Origin: Clarkia xantiana subsp. parviflora
Taxonomy: Eukaryota > Streptophyta > Magnoliopsida > Myrtales > Onagraceae
Reading direction: 5' to 3'
DNA: 64,000 nt
Assembly (NCBI GenBank): GCA_036873135.1
Contig: JAPTYO010000010.1
Location: forward strand, 16,180,772 to 16,244,771
Shown here: one piece after another, positions 12,290 to 24,130 of the stretch
Layout: every line of letters starts with the position of its first letter
Position numbering within the stretch: position 1 is the first letter of the stretch
The notes under the pieces: model-generated
Seen by the model: only the letters and a program-made list of their open reading frames with translations
Databases searched by the model: none
Told to the model about the DNA's origin: nothing
Position numbers and translations under genes: made by a program

Positions 12290-12587
12290 TAGTAGCTAGT
12301 GATTGATATAATTAGACCGCTGATATTGAATCATGCATAGTAGTAGTAACTTGGATGGATGACATATGCATATATATCATATTGGATCATGCGTAGTAAT
12401 TATAATTTGGATGACATTAGTACTAGGTACTCGACTATATCTCAATGTTTTTGACACAGAGTGCTCAATATTATTCCTTACAATATTGTATTAATACAAA
12501 TGGAGTAACATTTTTAATGATCTTAATTTTAATTTTAATAGCCTCATGTTCAAAATATTTGTTAGTTGGCAGTGATGAAAGAAAATG

Positions 12588-12832
12588 TTAGTTCCGACAA
12601 TTTTATGCATATGTATGTCGATGACAATTCTGGCATACCATAGTCTTTTTTTGTTTTTCTATTATTAAATTTTTATTTTTAAAAAAATTCAAACCAATAG
12701 AGTTTTGGGGAAAAAAATAAACCATTTAGATAAAATACAAAAATTGAAAATAAAAAAATTGAAACAAAAATATGTAGTATGCCATAATTTTTTTTATGAC
12801 ATTAATGTGCATAAAATTGTGGAAATTAATAT
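12588..12832. mobile_element. MITE-like inverted repeat
   Basis: Imperfect arms of about 50 bp face each other: ACAATTTTATGCATATGTATGTC...TGGCATACC near 12598-12640 and its degraded complement near 12780-12830. There is no coding capacity and no clear target duplication. Confidence 0.45.
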
Positions 12833-13329
12833 ATGTAGGCCAGAATTGTCATTTTCAATATAAAATTGATGTCAGAATGTATATAATAAATTTATAAAAA
12901 TAAAAATTTAAAAATGTACTTTTTTATTTGGTTTTTATGTGTGTCAATTTAACGATTTTTTTAGAAGCTCTACTTAAAGGAAGAAATAATTACTAATTAA
13001 ATATTGTTATGCACAAATTATGATTATATATGAACTAAAATATTTGATACGAAAAATATGAAATAGTTACTATTACCTTTAACAAATGAATTTTTATGGT
13101 TGTATTATTACTTAAACTAGGTGGTCGGCCCGCGCTTTGCTCGGTATGTACATAGTAAATATAATGTAATCGTATTTTATTTATTATTTTTAATTTTTTT
13201 ATAATACATAATTTACAAAATATTTTAAATTCCTGAAACAAAAAATAGTTAATTAAAGTAATTATTCACTAAATATATATAAAGTAATTATTTATTCATT
13301 TAATTATATTTAAATTTTATTTCATACAA

Positions 13330-14450
13330 ATTGTTAATATTTGTATCTAATCTTATTATTTTTAACCTACTTTTTTTACTTTCTTTAAAAAAAAAATTCC
13401 AAATATTTTATGTTCAAATTGTAACTTTCTAATATTAGGATGAAAAGTGACTAACATGTAAAAAAAAAAAAAAACTGAAATTGAATAAGAGTCTTGACAA
13501 AAAAAAAATGATTAAATGAGAGTGATCGTTTAAAAAATAGTTAAACCATGTAAACTCATATTGTAATATTTTTTATATTTATATTCAATATTTATACATA
13601 TCATGTATAAATATTATTTTAATATTAAAATAATAGTACAAAATGAAGCATAAGTGATTTTTTTAGCGGATTATTAATTAGCATTGTTACAAAACAAATA
13701 TTTTAGCTACCATCAAAATCGAATAAGGAGCTTATGATGAATTATACCACGTCTACATAGGCACAAAAATGATGTCACATATGTAAATGAAAATCATGAA
13801 TTGTGTGGATCGATGGATTTGTATAATTTTTTAAATTTGATTTTTTTCTATCATAGAGGTTTTAACTCAAAATGTGTTATATGTATATAAATGGTATTTC
13901 ATAGGTACTATTAATATTTGTATCGTTATTATTTTTAACATATTTATTATATGTGTTTAAATTTTTATTTTCCTCGTATGTTAGTGCAATTTGTTAAATA
14001 CTTTTTTTATGGTGCAATTGCAACTTTCTAATGTGAGGAGGCAAATTGACTAACATGTAAATGAAAGAGAATTTTAAAGTGAATAAGAGGTTTGGCAAAA
14101 AAAAAAAAAGATGAGAGTGATAAAAAGAATAGTTAAACAAATATGCAAATTCAAATTATATTATATTTTTATATTAAATATGTATATTTATCCAAATATA
14201 AATATTATTTTGATATTAAGATGATAATACAAAATGAAACATATATGTGGATTTATTTAGTACTTGAGTGTATTATTAATTCATTTTAAAATAATGTAAC
14301 TCCCATCAATATTGAATAAGGAGCTTTTGATTAATTTAAGCATGTCCACATATGCACAAAAGTGATGTCACTTATGTAATTGTAACTCATGAATTAGGTG
14401 GACCAAAAGGTTTGTAGAATTGTTTTCAATTTGATTACTTGTCAAAATTT
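13330..14450. repeat. Diverged direct duplication, period about 600 bp
   Basis: Blocks recur in the same order about 600 bp apart: ACTAACATGTAA at 13450 and 14049, GAATAAGGAGCTT at 13721 and 14323, plus the AATTAGCATTGT/TGATGTCAC-type segments after each. The copies are clearly diverged. The array lies just right of the GC-rich CGGCCCGCGC motif near 13120. No coding potential is seen. Confidence 0.65.
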
Positions 14451-14764
14451 TATGAGTTTCATTGAAATTATATTATATATAGTTTTAAATCATAATTATA
14501 ATAAATAATACACATTATAAGATCTAAGTAATTAAATTAAATAACGTTAAATAAAAGCTTATACAATTTTCCAGTTAAGCTAATAATCAAATCAATCTAA
14601 TGTATACAAAGTGATTTGTATATTATATATTTTCTATTTAATGAAATTTAATATATTTAGTTTTAAATTAATTGAATTTTATAAATAATAACTTGAATAC
14701 ATTTTACATTCCACGCAGAGTGTATTATCTTATAATATAATCTCAATTAGTTGTGTAGATTTTT

Positions 14765-16256
14765 ACAATTACTAAAATGTAACAGTTACGTGTAAAAATG
14801 AAGTAATTTTATTAGTCCACATAACCTTACATTTTCCCCTGATGACATGGCAAAGCCAAATAGACATTCTAAGTGCTTAGATTTATTCCAAACAATCACA
14901 TTGCTTCTTGAGAGAAGTTACATATTTTTGTACGTTTTATATTTCTACCAATTAATACTATTCTGGAGTAATCAACCCAAAATTTAAATTAATTTTCATG
15001 ATTTAACAGGTCTTTTGGTCCAACATATTTGACAACTTTTGAGTTTTGGTCAAACAATTTTTTTTTGCCTAGTTTTGGTACCATATGTTTGACAACTTTG
15101 ACTTTTGATCCATCAGTTAATTGACCGTTAAATAGTCACGCACACGTGACTTACACTTCCTAACCCCAATTTTTTATTTTGTTCATTTTAGTCCTCATAT
15201 TTACTGTCATAACTTTTTTTTTCTTCAATTTAACCCTTAAACATTATCAACCGCCCCCTAGGACTAAATTGACTCAGCCATGGTCAGACTTAGCCATGAG
15301 TCGGACCATGATTATTTCAATTTAAAATTATGCTCCAATTGACACAATTGGACCCTATGGCTAAATTAACCTAGCCATGGTTCGAGCCATGGCTAGGTCA
15401 ATTTAGTCCTAGGAAGCGGTTGATAGTGTTTAAGTGAAAAATTGCAAAAATAAAAAACTAGGATAATAAATTTAAGGACTAAATTGAACAAAATGAAAAT
15501 TTGGGGCTTTACAATTACTAAAATGTAACAGTTACGTGTAAAAATGAAGCAATTCTATTGGTCCACATAACCTTACATTTCCCCTTGATGACGACAATAC
15601 CAAGTAGACATTCTAAGTGCTTAGATTTATTCCAAACAATCTCATTGCTTCTTGAGAGCGGTTACATATTTTTGTACGTTTTATATTTCTACCAATTAAT
15701 ACTATTCTTGAGCAATCAACCCAAAATTTAAATTAATTTTCATGATTTAACAGGTTTTTTGATCCAACATATTTGATAACTTTTGGGTTTTGGTCAAACA
15801 TCTTTTTTTGTTTGCCTAGTTTTGGTACCATATGTTTGACAACTTTGACTTTTGATCCATCAGTTAGTTAACCGTCAGTTTGACCGTTAAATAGTCACGT
15901 GACTTACACATCCTAACCCCAATTTTTTATTTTGTTCATTTTAGTCCTCATATTTACTGTCATAACGTTTTTTTTCTTTTCAATTTAACCCTTAAACATT
16001 ATCAACCGCCCCCTAGGACTAAATTGACTCAGCCATGGCCAGACCTAGCCATGAGTCGGACCATGATTAGGTCAATTTAGAATTATGCTCCAATAGACAC
16101 AATTGGACCCTAGGGCTAAATTAACCTAGCCATGGTGAGCCATGGCTAGGTCGGACCATGACTAGGTCAATTTAATCCTAGGAAGTGGTTGATAATGTTT
16201 AAGCGAAAAATTGCAAAAATAAAAAACTAGGATAGTAAATTTAAGGACTAAATTGA
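14765..16256. repeat. Segmental tandem duplication, period 746 bp
   Basis: The sequence from ACAATTACTAAAATG at 14765 recurs at 15511 and stays similar for about 740 bp. Each unit carries the left part of the fold-back element described at 15745-16440. Only the second unit keeps the right-hand arm, so the duplication truncated the first copy. Confidence 0.8.
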
Positions 16257-16440
16257 ACAAAAAAAAAATTGGGGCTAGGCATGTGCAAGTCACGTGACTA
16301 TTTGACGGTCAAACTGGCGGTCAACTAACGGATTGACCAAAAGCCAAAAGTTGTCAAACATATGGTACCAAAACTAGGCAAAAAAAAAAAAAGTAAAACC
16401 CAAAAGTTGTCAAAGATGTTGGACCCAAAGACATGTTAAC
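15745..16440. mobile_element. Fold-back element, about 690 bp
   Basis: The two halves are inverted repeats of each other. TTAACAGGTTTTTTGATCC...GGTACCATATGTTTGACAAC on the left is matched by GTTGTCAAACATATGGTACC... to GTTAAC at 16340-16440. Nearer the centre, GCCATGG-rich segments also pair. It could form a hairpin of about 300 bp. No ORF and no certain target duplication. Confidence 0.7.
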
Positions 16441-17428
16441 CATTTATTTTTTTCACTACCAAAGAGAAAAAAGAAACAAAAATGATTTGATCTCATTTAT
16501 ATATGCAACCATCAAATGAACCTATTGGGACAAAAAACTGTTATTTACAAAGATTATAAGGGCACATGGCACCTGCCTTGCGCTCGAACATGTCAAAAAA
16601 CAATGGAGACCTTTAACGTGTTGAGAAGAAGCTAGCAATGTGATGAACGAACTCCATATTACTTATGAACTCCTACCTAACCGCCTTGACATGAAACCCT
16701 ATATCTTTCCTTACTTAGCATCCACAATGATATTACATATTTTTCTTTCCTTAAAGGTGTCACGTAGGCTTTTTATGTGTGGTTTAAGGAATACATAAAT
16801 TTATGTAATGCTTAAATAATAGTAGGTTTACAATGGTTTTACTTAATCATCTTACGTAAATATATTTTATTATTAATTTTTAACAACTTATTTAAAAAGT
16901 AGTTATATTTAAAGTTTCAATTGTGTCGTTACAATCAGCCAAAAAAAAATTGTGTCGTTACAGTTAAATTTTGACTAATTTTACAACGAGATTTGAGTTA
17001 ACCCTAAACCCGAAACCCAAAATAATAAACCAAAATATTTATGACAAATCGCCTTAGCATTACGCACAAACATGTCTAAAATTGAAAAAAAAAATTGACA
17101 TTTCAATTGATGGAAAAAAAACCCTATAATTATATTTACTTCGTAGAAATATATAAGATACATACACAACTAGGATTATATATATATTCATTTTATATAT
17201 ATAACTAAGATATCTGCTATATATTCATTATATATATCTGCTAGGATTATACATATTTTGTTTTATATATTCGTTATATATATATACTTATGGAATGGAA
17301 CGTCTGTGTTTGGAAAAAAAAAATGAGGACAATTAATTTTACGTAAACATAAAGCATTCCTTATATTTAAGGAATGTTTTATGTAAAAATATAAATTTAC
17401 ATGTGGGGACCTATTTGCTATGTAAAAC
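16441..17428. other. AT-rich spacer
   Basis: No gene seen. The region has short palindromic AT blocks (for example around 17340-17390). The stretch immediately beside the hAT element at 17429 continues on its other side, as expected if that element landed in an older AT-rich repeat. Confidence 0.5.
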
Positions 17429-17984
17429 TAGGGGTGAGCAAATTACCCAGTTGGAACCGGAACCGGACCGGAACCGGTCATTTAGTAGGTTCCGGGTAGA
17501 TGTAAATGGTTCTGGTACGGTTCTGGGATTAAATTTCAAGAACCGGTATTTTCGGTTCCGGTTCCGGGATAAGTTTTCGGGTACCCAAATACCCGGAACC
17601 GGAACCGTTATATATATATAAATTAAAAAAACACTAAACATTTAACAAATTTAAAATTGGTTTGTGGAAAATGTTATAATTATTTTTATGATTCACTTGG
17701 TATAACGTAAATTTCAGTTTTAATTGGCTACCGAGAACCCGGTTCCAACTGGGTATCCAGAACCCGGTTCCAACTAGTACCTATAATTATATTATTTAGT
17801 TTGAAAATTTGTAACCGGTTCCTTAACGGGTACCCGGAACCGATTGGCTCTTAACGGTTCTGGTACGGTTCCGGTTCCTAAATGTTCTGGTACGGTTCTG
17901 GGTAATAAAGTTAGGAACCGTTTAGTATTGGTCTGGTTCTGGGATACCCTAAAAGTACTGGGTACCCGGAACCGCTCACCCCTA
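17429..17984. mobile_element. hAT-type non-autonomous element, 8-bp target duplication
   Basis: A 556-bp element with terminal inverted repeats TAGGGGTGAGC/GCTCACCCCTA is flanked on both sides by TGTAAAAC (17421-17428 and 17985-17992), the 8-bp duplication typical of hAT. The interior is a dense array of GGTTCCGG/CCGGAACC motifs in both orientations with no protein-coding frame of note. Confidence 0.9.
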
Positions 17985-18136
17985 TGTAAAACCACTGTAG
18001 ATAGTTTTTTTACTTTACATAAATAAACATGTAGGATCCACGTTTACGTAATCCTTACGTAATACCACTGTGGATGCTCTTAACTTCTTCGATTGTGGGC
18101 ACATAGTACTCATACTCATCTCATCTGTAGAAATCT

Positions 18137-18927
18137 TGATGGATATACACCCACCTTGACCCGCTTTGACCCGACTTAATTACCGCACGGACCCAAAGAC
18201 GGTCCTAAACCGAAACTTGGAAAACCTCGAACCCGGAAAAATCCACCCACAAAAGGCCAGGCGAAGTTAAATCGCCCGGCCAAAAGAAAAGGTTCGGCTA
18301 GGGACACCCCCTAACCGAATATGTTCGGTTAGGAGGCCCCTAATCGAACACGTTCGGTTAGGAGGGCCCTAACCGAACATTTTTTGGCCCGGAGGGCCTC
18401 CCCTCAGGCTACGCTGTTCCCGAACTCCTCAAAAACATTACCAACTCCTCCGATGCTTAGTAAGGCCTAATTTCGCTTTATCTTAATTCATGCATGATTA
18501 ACGGACTAATACTATAATTAGCAAACTAATGACCCAAGAGTCCTATCAATAGTATAAATAGGACCCTTGGCCATTCATTTCAAACAAGTTGCCAAGTTGA
18601 ATTTGCTCTAGCTTCTCTCTAGACATTTCTCTCTCTAGCAAGTTCTCATTAAGGCATCGAAGTGGGCTCACCGAGCACCCCCCCCCCCCCCCTTTGCTCG
18701 GTAGCCCCTTTTGCAGGTGGACGTGGAAGAGGACTCGAACTCAAAGTTGGGAAAAGGATATCCAGCGAGCGTTTTTATAGACTTACCAGGAAGAAGAACT
18801 ATATTGGAGCTAACGACAACATTATAGGAGAAACATCCATACAAGTCTATGAGGATCGTTACAATTATGTCGGGTACCAACCGATTGGTTCACTCAAAAT
18901 CGAACTGATAGGAAGCGTGTCCCAACA
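18137..18927 (+). repeat. 5' LTR of element A
   Basis: Begins TGATGG, as the LTR of element C does, and ends CCCAACA just before a primer-binding site. It contains a TATA box (TATAAATA, 18553-18560), three degenerate repeats of a GGTTAGGAGGCCC/CCGAACA unit at about 18300-18385, and a run of 15 C (18678-18692) held between complementary ACCGAGCA and TGCTCGGT arms. No partner LTR exists in the window, so the left edge is an estimate. Confidence 0.6.
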
Positions 18928-18928
18928 G

Positions 18929-18944
18929 TGGCGTCGTCTGTTTG
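18929..18944 (+). promoter_or_regulatory. Primer-binding site of element A
   Basis: TGGCGTCGTCTGTTTG lies one base after the LTR end. It corresponds to TGGCGCCGTCTGTGGG in element C. The first bases resemble the complement of a tRNA-Asp 3' end (TGGCGCCGT), with one change. Confidence 0.6.
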
Positions 18945-18977
18945 ACTCGAACAAAAAGTCTGGCGATCACGAGAGGA

Positions 18978-20608
18978 ATGACGACAAGGAAACAATCACG
19001 GGAAGAACCACCACCCAGAGAGCAACCACCACCGGGAGGAGGTAGACCACCACTCCCTACTGGACAGCGGGAGCGTCCACATGTGCAAGTTGCAAGGGAG
19101 GAAAACGAACAGCCACAAGAACAGGTGAACCCCCTAGAGGGAAATATCCCGACTGCAGCACAGCAACCGAATAGCCAAATAGGTCCAGCTCTTTCGGTGG
19201 ACGCATCATCAGCATCGTCAACCCCACAGAGCAGACAGCAGCTAGGAAGAGATGGAAGGAGACAACGGCAAAGCTTTTCGCAAAGCTTCCTATACGGAAT
19301 GCCTTCGCATGGATTCCGATACGGCTTCCCACCATACGGAATGCCTTTCGCAGGACATTTATATGAAGCCCCATCTTATGACATACCGCCCTATAACAGA
19401 TACGCGTACGAATGACCATCGTTCGCGACACGCTCACAAGGAGCTCCCCCGGCAAGGGCAACGTATGACCCTTAGAGGGGACACACGTCCCACGAAGCTG
19501 AACAAGAAGAAAGAGGAGGAAACATCCCGGTCCTCCGGCCAGAGCAACACCAAAACGGAGAAAATGTGTTCCCACAGGAGCAAGGACAAAGAAACAGGCC
19601 ACCCCCACAACAGAAATGGCATGTACCACATCCCAACCCTCCAAGAGATGGATACTATTACTACGCCCCCAGCAGGACATGGACCACAGGCCGGAAATGA
19701 CGAAAGGTTTCCAACCCCACAAGAAAGGAGAAGACAAGAAAAAAACACCTACACGCCGATACCAGTTCAATAACACACATCATCAGGAGAGGCAGGAGGC
19801 CCCCGCAAACACAAACCTTGAAATTACCCACAATCCACCACTACAGGTGATGACACAAGATGATGTGGAGGATATGATCACGAGGATAATGGCTGAAGCT
19901 AAGGGAAAATTTTTGCACATCTTCAGCGATAAAGAATCACACCCCTTCTCACAAGAAATCATCCATGGCCATATACCAGGCAGATTGAACACAGGTCGCG
20001 CGGACAAATACAATGGAAAAGGAGACCCAATGGAGCACATCCAACAGCATGAGGCTGCACTCTTAGGCCGGACAACCGATGGAAAGGCAATCGCGTTACT
20101 CTTCGCAAACACATTAATAGGTCAGGCGGCACATTGGTTCTTCGGACTTCCGAAGAACTCAGTAACATCATGGGAGTATCTGAAGATGAAATTCTTACAA
20201 AGATATCTCTGTGAACGCCAATTCAGGAAGAGTGTAGGATCGCTTGACGATGTGCGTCACGGAAACGACGAGACATTAGCAAACTACTACACTCGTTTCA
20301 ACCAGAACATAGCAGATATTGATTAGGAATTGGAAAGCAAAGAGATAGTGCGAGCATTTATAAGAAACTTGGGAAGAAACAGTTCTGCCCGTGCAGACAA
20401 ACTGGCCATAAAGCCAGTAAAAACACCGGAGGAGCTTGCGACACGAGTCAAACAATACATCGACTTAGAAAGAGACATGTACAATAGAAAGCTCAAGGCA
20501 CCCACTCAACCTAACACAGGCGGCTCAGCGGGACAGAACAAACAGCAAATGCCGTATGGAGGTAGACCACCTCAGTGGCAACAAGAAGCAATGCGGCAAC
20601 AGCAATAG
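18978..20608 (+). pseudogene. gag of element A, broken
   Basis: Starts at ATG 18978 with a Gln/Pro-rich N-terminus. The capsid-like part lies in 19616-20326 (YNGKGDPMEHIQQHEAAL, later SLDDVRHGNDETLANYYTRF), then an in-frame TAG at 20324-20326 and continuation to 20608 (IVRAFIRNLGRNS). This is the retrotransposon gag fold of the Tat lineage. A zinc-finger remnant (HEVWGHLTDD, with the last Cys codon changed to TGA) follows near 20820-20860. Frame changes between 19415 and 19616 and several stops mean it cannot make an intact Gag. Confidence 0.7.
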
Positions 20609-20917
20609 TAATGGACGCCACCACAGCCCCATAGCCGACAAAATGAGCAACAAAGGCCCCAAGCCGTGAATGCCGTCAAGCAAACACCACAATAGACAAC
20701 AGTGGTTGTTTTAAATACAACTCCTTCTGTAATCTTGCATGAGGTGAAGAGGATGAACATTTGGAAAACACCAAGCAGATTCAGGAAAGGCCCCATGGGA
20801 AAAATGAAAGAGCATTTGTGTAACAATCACGAAGTATGGGGGCACCTAACAGACGACTGATATACCCTTCGCTCCAGCATAAACTACATCATACAAAGGG
20901 GAGGTCTGAAGCAGTTT

Positions 20918-21610
20918 GTGGATGACCACATAAAGAGAAGTGGAGGACCTCAACCAGCACATGCGACAACTGCTAAGGGAAAACAAAAAATGGATGAATG
21001 TCCACCTCCCATGAAAAATGGTACAATCAGCGTGATACACGGAGGCCCTGCCTCAGGAGGAGAGGGATCTAATGCCAGAGAGGTCTATGCCTCACAAACA
21101 AGTCTGGAACTCTACAGCAAACGACCCAGGGAGGAAGATGATAACGCCATCCATTTTTCGAAGAAAGACATGGCACACATTGTGTATCCCCACGATGATG
21201 CACTTGTTGTAACCCTTGATGTGGACAAATTTGATGTAAAGAGAATTCTGGTGGATGGAGGCAGCTCAGCAGACTTACTCCACGTTAGGGTTCTAGAACA
21301 ACTCGGAAAAAGGTTGTAGTATTTAAAGCAAGTAAACTTCACGTTGGTCAGCTTCGCGAGGGCAACAACCTACCCATTGGGAACAATCGTGCTCCCAGTC
21401 ACAATGGGGGCAGATTGGGCACAGATCAGGGTGAATGTCAATTTTGTTGTGGTGGAAGAGCTAGGAGCCTACAATGGGATCCTAGGAAGAACGACTATCA
21501 ATCCAAATGAGATCGTGGCCTCAACCTACACCAAAAAAATGAAATTTCCAACCCCCCACGGGGTAGGAGAAGTGCTAGACGATCAAGCATGGCGCGTAAA
21601 TGCTATCTGA
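20918..21610 (+). pseudogene. Aspartic protease domain of element A
   Basis: The first frame (20918-21319) carries HDDALVVTLDVDKFDVKRIL followed by VDGGSSADLL, where DGGSS is the retropepsin-type active-site segment. After a stop at 21317-21319 the next frame (21344-21610) continues with TTYPLGTIVLPVTM and YNGILGRTTINP, conserved in the same domain of elements B and C. The stop separates the two halves. In the other two elements this domain leads straight into reverse transcriptase; here it does not. Confidence 0.75.
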
Positions 21611-22491
21611 ATGCCATGAGGCCAAGGTCACAGCGACACACAACAATCAACATGGTTGAAACCCCAGGTGAACAGGAAACAAGAATGGTGACGAAAGAGA
21701 GGAACCGCAAGATAAGGCAAGGAAAATTCCTGACAAGCACACTACGCCTAAGCAAATTGTTGTGCTTCAGGCCAGTTAGAAAAGGACCAGCCGGCAGGAG
21801 GAACCAGAAGATAGCACGCGAGTTTAAGGCGCATGAAAGTGAAGTGGTACCAGCCCGGGAGGAAACAATGGAGGAAAGGCGTGAGCAAAGAACCAACCTA
21901 GCAAGGTCTTGGGGATTTGGGCACGTGGATGACATCATGCAAAAAAAAGGTGAAATGATACGACGCAATTTCCACAGGTTTGCTGAGAACGCAGCCCCTC
22001 TGCAAGCAACACCAGGAGAAGTCATCAGATCCTTCTACAGGAACCTCAAGTTTAACAAGGGCAAATATTTTGGAGGGGCCTATGGCATAATAATGACACA
22101 GACGATGCATGATCTGAGAGACAAGCTGGAGTATGCGATGGCTTGGGAAGATGAAGAGATAAGGCAGCATAAAGAGATGGAACATGAAGGCAACACTGAA
22201 CAAGAGGAGACGGAAAGGGATGATGAGGCTGGACAAATACATGAACAGTCAAGCTATGCACTAGCATTTGATTTCACGCCACTCAACATCGGAGTGGAAG
22301 AACTGTTCACGGAACACCTGCGCCATTTCATCGAACCACCTTTCCCAGAAAAAGAATTTGTCGGCTGCAACATCAGCCAGTGGTGTGAGTTCCATAAAAC
22401 TTGGGGCCACAAAACAGAGATTTGTCTCACCTTGAAGCTGGAAATTGAAACAATGCTGCACAACGGTTGTCTGAACAGGTTCAGGGCATGA
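21589..22491 (+). CDS. Second gag-like ORF of element A, in place of pol
   Basis: An uninterrupted 300-codon frame overlaps the end of the protease by 22 bases. The first third is basic. From about residue 120 it looks like the C-terminal half of a Tat Gag: MIRRNFHRFAENAAPL, EVIRSFYRNLKF, then MHDLRDKLEYAMAWEDEE, parallel to IRTFIRNL and the following helix in element C. It ends in CEFHKTWGHKTEICLTLKLE, which matches the Gag zinc finger CRFHRANGHDTNHC of element C. A normal Gag finger relic lies before the protease, so this is an extra module. It is the only long intact frame of element A, which hints at longer constraint; the function is unknown. Confidence 0.6.
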   Translation: MARKCYLNAMRPRSQRHTTINMVETPGEQETRMVTKERNRKIRQGKFLTSTLRLSKLLCFRPVRKGPAGRRNQKIAREFKAHESEVVPAREETMEERREQRTNLARSWGFGHVDDIMQKKGEMIRRNFHRFAENAAPLQATPGEVIRSFYRNLKFNKGKYFGGAYGIIMTQTMHDLRDKLEYAMAWEDEEIRQHKEMEHEGNTEQEETERDDEAGQIHEQSSYALAFDFTPLNIGVEELFTEHLRHFIEPPFPEKEFVGCNISQWCEFHKTWGHKTEICLTLKLEIETMLHNGCLNRFRA

Positions 22492-22889
22492 AGCGCCCTT
22501 CACATGATAAACACCTACCACCCGGCAAAGGGCATGCTCATATGCACTTGTCATCTATCCGATTTATTTCGAACTGTTCTTAGCTAAGAAGATACTCCCT
22601 ACGAGGAGTTTAGCTTAGTCTACTTTTCATGAACTACCTTATGATATAACTCATTGTACAAACCATATCTAATGAAGATGAGTATGTTGTTGCATGGGTA
22701 AGACTGGTACAAAAGACGCAACTAGGAGCAACAACCAAGCATAAAGACTCCAACAAAATCGAGTCAAATAATGTTGTGTCAGTCACAAGTGTTGTAAAGT
22801 AGTCATAGAACGAATAGGTGTAAAAAAGAAGGTCGGCCGGTAAAAAAACGAAATGAAAAAAAAAGACTCCAAACAAACGTACCACTGAT

Positions 22890-23310
22890 AAAAAAAACGC
22901 TCGCCCTATTGCTGGACTTTGTACCTAACAGTGGCTACAACTATCAGCCTGGAGTTCACTCCAGTTGTTGCTTGGCCTCTACGCCGAAACATAAACCAGG
23001 TAAGGGTTCAATAACAACCCTAGGAGGAGGTCCAATCTCCTAGCGTTGACCCCATATGCTAGCCTCGAAACTGGGCAGGGTTTCAAACTCACAACCCTAA
23101 ACTGGAGTTCAACCCAGTTAGCGTGTTGGCTCTGCGCTGGAACATACACCAGGCAAGAGTTCAAGAACAACCTAGACTGGAATAAACCAACTAATGTTGG
23201 CCCTATGCTGGAACATAAACCAGATAGAGGTTCTTATAAGCGTAGATTGGATTACCACCAGCTAGCGCACAAACCTTATGTTGGATCAAGAACCAGGTAG
23301 AGGTATAACC
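22890..23310 (+). repeat. Degenerate tandem repeats in element A, about 105-bp period
   Basis: Recurring words such as CTGGAACATAAACCAG, GAGGTTC and GCTAGCG appear about every 105 bp (near 22985, 23140, 23210, 23290 and again 23355). Long tandem-repeat zones downstream of pol are typical of Tat elements. Confidence 0.65.
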
Positions 23311-23749
23311 GAATCCAAAGCGAATAGTAATTTAGTTAGCACATTAGACTTGCACTGGAACATAAGCCAGATAAAGTTTTTCGCGAAAGAGCAAGTTGCA
23401 GGATACAACCTTGCCTAACACAACACTTGGATACAACAAGTGGAAATGCAACGGCATAATCTGAGAAACACACAAAAACCAAACAACATGTGTTAAACCC
23501 ACGCGGTACAACAATGTGTATTTTGAGAAATAAAAGAAACAACAAGTTTTTACACCACATACATGTTGCAACCAAACAGAAATTCAAAATATGCTAACCC
23601 CACATTGTGCGCGGTATAACAACGTACATATACGAATAACTGCTTTGCAAGTACCACATCATACGATAACGAAAGAACCACACAAAATGCTACAAACTAC
23701 TCAACTACAAAAAGTAACACTATCGCTTCAAAAAGATCCATGCCTTAGT

Positions 23750-24130
23750 TTACACTAGGAGGGGGCACAATCAAAAGATGTCGCATTGAAACAACAAATA
23801 CGGGTTGTCAGAATTATTCTAAGTCTGGAAAAAAAATTACACTATGCATCACGCCTCGCCAATGACAACGGGGGCAACCTAACAAGCTGTCTCATTGAAA
23901 CAGCAAACATGGTTTTCTAAAATCATTCCAAGATTGGAATGGAAAACCAAGTTGGATAAAATTCTCATATAAGTCACAACGGGATCAACTTCAAACGCTG
24001 TCTCATCGAAATAGCAAATCGGGGCTTCCAGAATTATTCTAAGTCTGGAAGGAAACTACACCATGCAACACTCCTCGACATGGACAACGGGGGCAACGAC
24101 ACACGCCGTCCAATCAGAACAGCAGCAATG
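23750..24130 (+). repeat. Second tandem-repeat zone in element A, about 115-bp period
   Basis: Four diverged units each contain a TGTCTCATTGAAACAGCAAA-like block, an AGAATTATTCTAAGTCTGGA-like imperfect palindrome and an ACAACGGGGGCAAC block (near 23780, 23890, 24000 and 24100). No coding potential. Confidence 0.7.

Noticed and set aside
17403..18026. Frames on both strands at the GGTTCCGG-rich element
   Set aside because: Low-complexity translation of a non-coding hAT element.
18662..19045. 127-codon frame from the LTR into the primer-binding region of element A
   Set aside because: It crosses the LTR end and primer-binding site, so it cannot be a normal element protein; no domain is seen.
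19057..20112. Long minus-strand frames opposite gag of element A
   Set aside because: Mirror frames of a Gln/Pro-rich gag; Trp/Cys/Phe-rich composition and no relation to the real antisense gene further right.
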